Shown here: positions 56,589-64,000 of the stretch, piece by piece
Position numbering within the stretch: position 1 is the first letter of the stretch
Layout: each line of letters opens with the position of its first letter
Assembly: GCA_030247885.1 (NCBI GenBank)
Contig: JAPDRO010000005.1
Coordinates: 1,364,001-1,428,000, forward strand
Length of the DNA: 64,000 nt
Source: Taxawa tesnikishii (nom. ined.)
Lineage: Eukaryota; Ascomycota; Dothideomycetes; Dothideales
Direction of reading: 5' to 3'
Translations under genes and position numbers: made by a program
The notes under the pieces: generated by a model
The model's database searches: none
Seen by the model: the letters and a program-made list of their open reading frames with translations, nothing else
What the model was told of the DNA's origin: nothing

Positions 56589-57031
56589 TACTATTATTAC
56601 TAACTATAAGTACTCTTATATTTAGTAAATAAGCCTATATTAAAGCTAATATTTAAAGTACTTTCTTTACCTTAAAAAATAGAAAATATAAGTTAGTTTA
56701 TAAGGCTATAACTATATATAGTATTTCCTTTACTACTTTATAAAATTATATAACTAAACGAACTTTATATATAATTACGTATAAAATAAAGTAAATCCTT
56801 TTAAATACTAAAGAGAAGACCTTAGTCTAATAGATTATATATCTTATACGTATTAGCTTTCTTACTTCGCTTATATTAATTATATAAATAACTAAGGAAA
56901 TCTAACGTAAACGCGTATAATTATTAAAGACTTTATAATTACTTTCTCGACTAATTAGTAAGAAGTAGCTTAATTACTTTAAGAATTATTATTTAGAGAT
57001 TATAAGTATTTAAATACGTTAAATTAATAGT

Positions 57032-57410
57032 ACGTTTTAACTTATAATAAAAGTAACGTTACGTAAGTATTTACTCTTATATACCTTAAGTAAGGTTATA
57101 TATATTAATACTCTCTCTAATCTTAGTAAGGAGTATAAGTATATAATATTATTAATAAATTCGAGGCTTATAACCTTTCGAGCTTATTAGCTAACTTTAT
57201 AACTTACTAAGGCTTTACTTTTATTTAGGATTTTACGCGCTTATATTATAACTTAAGTAAGAATTAAACTTGTAACCTTTTATTATATATTAAGATTATA
57301 ATTTAACTAACGCGCTAACTCGAGCTTATAACCTTTTAACTTATAATAAAAGTAATATTATATAAGTATTTACTCTTATATACCTTAAGTAAAGTTATAT
57401 ATATTAATAG
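57032..57410 (-). mobile_element. Short element 1 with terminal direct repeats and tRNA-like core, in copy D
   Basis: About 375 bp: an ~75 bp sequence (starting TTTTAACTTATAATAAAAG on this strand) occurs at both ends in the same orientation, around a ~220 bp core. The core read on the minus strand holds a tRNA-like A-box (TTAGCGCGTTAG) and B-box (GTTTAATTC-type) region. GTACG flanks both ends, a likely 5-bp target duplication. Looks like a miniature terminal-repeat retroelement (TRIM) or a SINE-like unit. RIP-mutated fossil. Confidence 0.6.
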
Positions 57411-57465
57411 TACGCGCTTTAACGTAATAAGTTATAATAGTATAAAAAGTAATTTAATATAGTAA

Positions 57466-57841
57466 TTTTTAACTTATAATAAAAGTAACGTTACGTAAGT
57501 ATTAACTCTTATATACCTTAAGTAAGGTTATATATATTAATACTCCCCTAACTTTAGTAAGGAGTATAAGCGTATAACGTCGCTAATAGATTCGAGGCTT
57601 ATAACCTTCTAGGCTTATTAGCCGACTCTATAACTTACTAAGGCTTTACTCTCATTTAAGATTTTACGCGCTTTTATTATAACTTAAGTAAAAATCGAAC
57701 TTGTAACCTTTTATTATATATCGAGATTACGATTTAATTAACGCGCTAACCCGGGCTTATAACCTTTTAACTTATAATAAAAGTAACGTTACGTAAGTAT
57801 TAACTCTTATATACCTTAGGTAAGGTTATAAATATTAATAG
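57466..57841 (-). mobile_element. Short element 2 with terminal direct repeats and tRNA-like core, in copy D
   Basis: Same structure and orientation as element 1, about 375 bp. Its core keeps the best tRNA-like match: GGGTTAGCGCGTTAATTAAA and AAGTTCGATTTT on the minus strand. GTAAT is found at both borders as a likely 5-bp target duplication. RIP-mutated fossil. Confidence 0.6.
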
Positions 57842-58283
57842 TAATAAAACTTTTCGTATAATATAACTATCTTCTAAAGTACGTTTATAATATAAATAAG
57901 TTTAGCTTTACTATTAAAGTAAGCTAAATATTAAGAGCCTTAATTAATATACGTAAAGTAGCTAGTTAAAAGTAAATTAAAAGTAAATAAGAATAAATAA
58001 TAGTAATCGAGTATATAAGTACTATTAAGGAAGTTATACTTCCCTTAATTATCTTTAAGGCTAAATATACTAATACTACGTAGGTACTTGTATATATACC
58101 TTTAGATTAAAAGTTCTCGACTAGTAGTAATAGCTAGACGTTTAATAGTTATAGTTTTTAGTAGTTAACTACTATTTTTAAGTCTTTAACGTAACTAGAA
58201 AATTTTATAGTATAGTAACTTTTAATTATAGATAGTTATAGTAACTATATAACTACAAAAGTAATAGCCTTTTATATAGGGAA

Positions 58284-58664
58284 TATTAATATATATAACT
58301 CTACTTAAGGTATATAAGAGTAAATACTTATATAATATTACTTTTATTATAAGTTAAAAGGTTATAAGTCCGAGTTAGCGCGTTAGTTAAATTATAATCT
58401 TAATATACGATAAAAGGTTACGAGTTTAATTCCTACTTAAGTTATAGTATAAGTACGTAAAATCCTAAATAGGAGTAAAGCCTTAGTAAGCTATAAAGTT
58501 AGCTAATAAGCCCGGAAAATTACGAGCCTTAAATTTATTAGTAACGTTATACGCTTATACTCCTTACTAGGATTAGAGGGAGTATTAATATATATAACCT
58601 TACTTAAGGTATATAAGAGTAAATACTTACGTAACGTTACTTTTATTATAAGTTAAAAGGAATA
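58284..58664 (+). mobile_element. Short element 3 with terminal direct repeats and tRNA-like core, in copy D
   Basis: Same family in forward orientation, about 380 bp. The ~75 bp end sequence (TTAATATATATAAC...TAAGTTAAAA) appears at both ends; the core starts AAGTCCGAGTTAGCGCGTTA and has GGTTACGAGTTTAATTCC. Borders share GGAAT/GAATA, a likely 5-bp duplication. RIP-mutated fossil. Confidence 0.6.
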
Positions 58665-59857
58665 TAATTAACTTACTTATCTTATTACCTTATTATTTGT
58701 ACGTACTTTAGTCGCTTAATATTAGGGTATTTATATTACTAAAGCGCGCGCTAACTTTAAAGACTAACGTTACTTTATAAGTTAATTCTAATTATATATT
58801 ACGCGTAAAGTAAATAGAGATATATATATACGTAAGAGTAAAGGTACTTATTACTTATAATATCCTTAGAGGATAAAAGAGCGTAAGCCTTATATTACTA
58901 AGTCTTATAATAGTACTTAATAAGTTACTTATAGAATCGACTATAATAGATTTATAACCTTATATACTACTATAATAACTCGATTTAAACCTTTCGCTAT
59001 TATATAACTCTCCGCTAAATAGTACTAAGTTACGCGAAGTTAATATATTATTTAACTCTATAATTAAGGCGATTTAGGAGGCTCTATTTCTAGCGAAGTA
59101 ATATACGAAGTAAATAACTTATACTTTTAAGTTAATATATAGTAAGCTTATATTATTACGTAAATAGTTAATAAAGTAAAAAAGCTTCTTAATATATAAA
59201 AGGCTCGAAAGAAAAGTAAGTAAGTTATATTAAAGGAAAGGTTTATATTTAGTATAAAAGAAGTACTCGAGATAGTAAAGGTAATAAAAGTAAATTTAGT
59301 AGTAAAAAGTCGCGCGAACGGCTACGTAAGCGTCTAATTAAAGAAGTACTTAAGAAAGAAGAAGACGAAGTACTTAGAAATATATATAGTAACTTAGATT
59401 CTAATTATATTATTATTATAATACGTAAATAATAATCGAAGTTAAAAGGTCTATAGTTTAGTAATCAATTACTTTACTTAATTAACTTTCCTATAGTTTA
59501 TATTAGTCCTTATAGCGCCTATTTCTCGTAAGTCTAACTCAGTATATATATTACTATTACTTTTTCCTTTATCTTTTATAACTTCTTTAAGTTAAGTTTA
59601 TAGTCGCGTTATATAAGCTTTTTATTACGTCGTTATTTTAAAGTTATTTAAGGGACGTTAAATACCTTAAATATATATCTTTAACTATTAAGAAGAGTTA
59701 CTTAAGTAGCCTTAATAGTAAGGTATAATATACCTTTATTATAAGTTAATTACGTATTACGTTATAAAGGTATTATTATAATAGTTTATAATAGTCGCAA
59801 TATTAGTAAGGGCAAACCGCTTAGTAATAGTAGACTACTTAGTAATAAAATACGTTA

Positions 59858-60362
59858 TACTATTATTTAAATAATAGTATTATAATACTAATATAAGTAT
59901 ACCCCTTATATTAAAGACTAGGATTTAAGAGCGCTTTTAAGTTATTAAAGTATATTACTACTTATATTACTACTTAAAAACTAAAGAATACTTTATAAGC
60001 TAAAGTATATATATAGCTTATAAAGATAGTAAATATATTAGAACTAATATATAATAAGTCGTATATTTCCTTTCATATTAAATACCTTATATACTAATAT
60101 AATGTCTTAAGACTCTAATAAACTAAGTAAACGTAATATTAACGTTATAATATACGAGGATACTATATATAACTTAATAAGTAACGAATTACTTTATAAA
60201 AGTATAAGAAAAGGTAATAGTAAATAAATAGAGGAAGACGAGAAGGTTAAAAAAGAATCTAATAATAATAAAAAATATAACTTAACTAAGGACTTTATAA
60301 ACTAAACGTAAATATTAAAGGCCCTCGACTTATAGTCTAGTAATAGTAGTAATAATAACATA
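59858..60362. other. AT-rich spacer, not assigned
   Basis: About 500 bp of AT-rich DNA between R2-a and the next element. It contains ATG...-like pieces with acidic codons (GAGGAAGACGAGAAG near 60230) that could be the end of a decayed frame, but no family is recognisable. Confidence 0.45.
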
Positions 60363-62200
60363 GTCTATAGGGATATAAGTTACGCGAGGTAGTAAGTTAC
60401 TATAATATAAACTTCTAATCTTTTACTATTACTACTAACTACTATAAGTACTTTTATACTTAGTAAATAAGCTTATATAAAGAGGATATTTAAAAGGCTA
60501 TTTTTACTATTAAAAACAACGAATACTTATTAGTTTATAAGGCTACCTTTATATTTAAGGTTCTAAATATAACGCTATAATATTATATATTTAAATAAAC
60601 TTTACGCGCTATAGTATACTAAGATAAGTAGTTCCTTTTTATACTAAAAGAAAAGACGTTAGTATAATAAATTATACGTCTTACGCGTATTAAATTCTTT
60701 ACTTCGCTTACGTTAGCTTTATAAATAACTAAGGAGATACGATATAAACGCGTCTAGCTTTCTAAGACTTTTACTTTAACTCTTCGACTAATTAGTAAGT
60801 ATTAACTTAATTACTTTAAGGCTTATTATCTTAAGATTATAAGTATTTAGACGCGTTAAATTAATAGCGTATAATTTAGAGTAATAAGTTATAAGAATAT
60901 AAAGAAGTAATTTAACGTAGTAATAGAAATATAAATATAAAACTAATATATATTAGAGTATATTTATAATATAAATAAGTTCGACTTTATAGTTAAAGTA
61001 AGTTAGTTATTAAGAGTATTAGTTAATATATATAAGGATAGTAGTTAAAAGTAGATTATTAGTAAGTAAGAATAAATAATTATAATCGAGTATATAAGCG
61101 CTACTAGCCTAGCTATTTTACTCTTATTAATCTATAAGGTAAAGTATATAAATACTATATAGATACTTATATATACGCCTTTAAAGTAAAGGTTCTTAAC
61201 TAGTAATAATAGCTAAACGTTTAATAGTTATAGTTATAAGTAACTAACTACTATATTCGAGCCTTTAATATAACTAAAGGACTTTATAACTTAGAAATTA
61301 CTAATTATAAATAGTTATAGTAGCTATATTACTAGTAAGGTAATTGCCTTTTATATATAAAATAAGATTAACTTAATAATTCTATTACCTTATTATTTAT
61401 ATATCCTTTAACTATTTAATATTAATATATTTATATTACTTAAACGTATATTAACTTTAGAGACTAATACTACTTTACGAGTCGATTTTAGCTATATATT
61501 ACGCGTAAAATAAACTAAGATATATATCCGCGTAAGGGATAGAGCGCTTACTACTTATAATATTCTCGCTAAATAGCGCGGTACTAGTTTAGTATTACTA
61601 AACCTAATATTTATACTTAAAAAGTTACCTTCTAGGACGACTCTAGTTACTTTACTATTATATATACTATCTTAGTAACTCGATCTAAATTTATTATTAC
61701 TTTATAGCTTACTACTAAATAGTACTAAACTACGTAAAGTAAACGCGCTACTTAATTTTATAATAAAGGCTATTTAGGACGTTTTATCTTTAGCGAAGTA
61801 GTATATAAAGTAAATAACTTACGCTTTTAAATCGACGTATAGTAAGCTTATTACTTTATATAAGTAAGTAAAAGAATAAGAGAAGCTTCTTAATACTTAA
61901 AAGGCTTAAATAAAAGGTAAGTAAGTTATATTAAAAGGGAAGTTTATATTTAGTACGTAAGAAGTACTCGAGATAATAAAGGTAATAAAAGCAAAGATAA
62001 TAAAGAAAAAGACTCGTAAATAGCTACGTAAATATAAGGCGAAAGAAATAACTAAGGAGGAGGAAGACGAGCTATTTAAGAACTTACTTAGTAACTCTAA
62101 TTCTAATTATATTATAGTTATAATACGTAGATAATTAATAGAGTTAAAAGGGTAGAAATTTATTAACTTACTACCTTACGTAACTTATATCTTTATAGAC
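60363..62200 (+). mobile_element. Third pogo-like family, copy C, RIP-dead
   Basis: 1838 bp between TA dinucleotides (60361-60362, 62201-62202). The ends differ from the other families: GTCTATAGGGATATAAGTTA at the left and its degraded complement at the right. The interior aligns with the same type of transposase as copy A, with YNMDES-like remnants near 60965. No intact frame; CA/TG depleted. Confidence 0.8.
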
Positions 62201-62288
62201 TATATTAATAATAATATAACTTCTATTAATAAGTAAGAGAAAATAACTAGTAAGGAAGTAAAAGACGTATATAATACTATATATAGTA

Positions 62289-64000
62289 ACGTATTTTATA
62301 AGTAAGTTAGCTACCTAAGTAAGTCGGCTACCTTACGAAACTAGAACGCCTACGTAGTAACATTACGTAATACTACAATACTTTATAGTAGTCTATAGAA
62401 TAGTATATAATTATTTAAAAACGTCGCTATCTTCTATATCTTCTATTTCTACTTTATAAGTACGGGAGTTATACTTAGTCTCGTCGTAATAATTATAACG
62501 CTACTTTACGCGTACTCTCTTCGTAGCCTTCTCGCCGTTATTACTACTATTACCCTCCTTAGTAGCGACTAAATTAGCTACCTTACCTACTATTAGAGTC
62601 TCTTCTATCTATATATATTACCTTTTATAGCTCTTACGCTTTATAGTCGCCTTAATTACGTCTCGTAGACGCGCTATTTCTTCGCGTATTAATACTATCT
62701 TATGCGCTATCTACTAAGCGCCCTTAGTTAGCTACTTAACTTACTTATTTAAAGAGCTTACTAGAGACCCCTAATGTTTTTATATACGATTTCGAATTAG
62801 CGTTAACTACGCCTTTATTTCGCTAGCGTTACGTAGTATTTTCGCTTCCTATTTAACTATACCTAGTGTAAGTAGCGTTAGCGTACGTAGCCTTATATTT
62901 AGCTTCGATAATATAACTTCTAAGTTATATAAGACTAGCCTAGCGCCTCGAAACTCTACGTAGATATTCTCCTATATAAACGCCTTCTTAAAAGCTACTT
63001 TAAAGATAGTTAGGAAGGTTTCTTTCGTAATATAGTAAACGCGACTATATACTAAAGCTAAGATCTTATTACTATATAGGTACTTTAGTAGTAAGTAGTA
63101 AACGACGTTAAGTAGCTATAGTAAGTATAAGGAGTATAAAAGTATATAGAGAGCTATAATATTATTTTCCTTATAGTAATCCTAGAATTCGACTAAGTAG
63201 TAGCTCTCGTAGTTATTAATAATAAGTAGCTTATATACTCTAATAGTATAAGTCTTCGTATACGTATTAAAGTACTTAAGCTACGTAAGCGTAAGCTTAT
63301 TATTAGTCTAGCTAGTAAAGGAGACCTTAATAATCTAGTTATAAGGTAAATCGTTAAACTAAGTTAAGATAAGGACCTTACTTACGAAGATAATAAAGAG
63401 TAAGATAACGCGCCCTATAGCCCCGACGCTTTATATTAAGGTAACTTACTTACGATTACTAGGCTATAGTTTCTTCTATTTACTAGGTTTCTCTAAGCCT
63501 ATAATAACTAGCTAAGACAATATCTTACCTATTAAAAAGCTAGATTTATTAAAATTATAAGTGTCCTTATCTAAGATACTATACTTTACCTTTATTAACT
63601 AAATAAGCGCGAACTAGAGCTAGATAATTACCGAATCCTTATAGGTAACTTACTAGCAATTATACGGACGACTCTATTACGTTCGTAACTTAAGTATACG
63701 CTTAATAAAGTTATTAACTTAGTTCTTACTAATAGGCTTCCTATTACGCTCTCCTAGTAGTTTATCTACTATATTTCGTACGTTTCCCTTCGAGGGCGAT
63801 ACGCTACGTAGACTCTCGTCTAGTATACGCTATATTATTACCTCTTCTTTTAGTTTTATAAGGCGCTTTAATTTCGGCTCGTAGTCGCGTCGAGAGCGCC
63901 GTCTAGTACGTTAGTCTTATAGCGTTAATTAGGGTATAGTATATACTACTATAGCGCGTCTCTTACTTTAAATTTACTTAGATATAATATTAGAGATAGT
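62289..64000 (-). mobile_element. Pogo-like element R3, related to R2, cut by the window end
   Basis: The left end ACGTATTTTATAAGTAAG after TA (62287-62288) resembles the R2 terminus. The interior follows the order of R2 (for example the stretch at 63190-63420 parallels 52980-53190) but with clearly different sequence and higher GC, so it is a related but distinct and probably younger family. Reverse orientation; RIP-type damage present. The right end is outside the window. Confidence 0.7.

Larger units (their letters stand above)
54669..59503 (+). mobile_element. RIP-dead copy D of the pogo/Fot element, inserted in R2-a
   Basis: Left end ACGTAAACTATAAGAAAG after TA (54667-54668); right end just before TA (59504-59505). 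R2-a sequence flanks it and is continuous across the TA when compared with R2-b (CTACTATAGTCCTTATAGCG). It carries copy E and three short elements; the remaining sequence aligns with the forward transposase region of copy A. Confidence 0.82.
51323..59855 (-). mobile_element. Second pogo-like family, copy R2-a, RIP-dead, carrying two inserted elements
   Basis: Ends resemble ACGTATTTTATTAC followed by GTTTACTATTACTAAG, with an inverted repeat of at least 70 bp and TA on both sides (51321-51322, 59856-59857). Without its insertions (52068-53915 and 54669-59503) it is about 1.85 kb. On the minus strand remnants of LLIMDGH-like catalytic sequence are visible near 54080-54100, so it is a relative of pogo/Fot in reverse orientation. 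No intact frame. Confidence 0.8.

Noticed and set aside
58371-58450. A functional tRNA gene in the repeat block
   Set aside because: A- and B-box-like sequence is present, but no acceptor-stem pairing is visible and the same module occurs three times inside a mobile element.
49193-62200. CRISPR-like or other regularly spaced array suggested by repeated ACGTAAAC and ACTAAGTAG motifs
   Set aside because: These are terminal inverted repeats of nested transposons, not spaced direct repeats.
48641-64000. Centromere or telomere-associated DNA
   Set aside because: AT content fits, but nearly all of it resolves into RIP-mutated DNA transposons; no satellite array or telomere repeat is seen.

Overview
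The window looks like nuclear DNA of a filamentous ascomycete (Pezizomycotina). Evidence: genes are GC-rich with many 48-90 bp GT..AG introns; fungal-specific families occur (LysM proteins, Ure2-type GST, fungal MFS, a DUF3176-like membrane protein); and one 15 kb block is AT-rich with CA and TG dinucleotides almost absent, the mark of repeat-induced point mutation (RIP). A Dothideomycete is my guess, not something the sequence proves.

Layout. (1) 1-33 kb is gene-dense and mostly housekeeping: ALG3 (partial), an MFS transporter, a fatty-acid alpha-dioxygenase, a Ure2-type GST, an ACC-synthase-like aminotransferase, the queuosine-salvage glycosidase, UBA2 (SUMO E1), a mitochondrial-type 3-oxoacyl-ACP reductase, elongin C, a SET protein, a hypothetical protein, RIO2, RPN1, a TauD dioxygenase, CLF1, PRP31 and a peroxisomal D-amino-acid oxidase. 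Several pairs are divergent and share a promoter: ALG3/MFS, queuosine glycosidase/UBA2, reductase/elongin C, RIO2/RPN1, CLF1/PRP31. (2) 33-48.6 kb is accessory: a lineage-specific protein, a multi-LysM secreted protein split by nested transposons, a quinone-oxidoreductase-like enzyme, a DUF3176-like membrane protein, a 148 bp MITE, an SDR and a decayed GH43-like relic. (3) 48.6-64 kb is RIP-mutated heterochromatin without live genes, built of nested pogo/Fot-type DNA transposons and three short elements with terminal direct repeats and a tRNA-like core.

Two patterns run through the window. First, at least twelve recognisable reading frames, including essential genes (UBA2, CLF1, PRP31), each lack exactly one base at one or more short homopolymers, always a loss and never a gain. 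That points to systematic homopolymer under-calling in the assembly rather than gene death. Second, next to the repeat block, in-frame stops fall in otherwise intact genes, several at probable tryptophan positions, which looks like real G:C to A:T damage.

The most interesting structures are an almost undamaged pogo element nested in a RIP-mutated relative, which itself sits in a LysM intron at the branch-point TA; a five-part nested transposon stack (51.3-59.9 kb); and the small tRNA-like elements with 5-bp target duplications.
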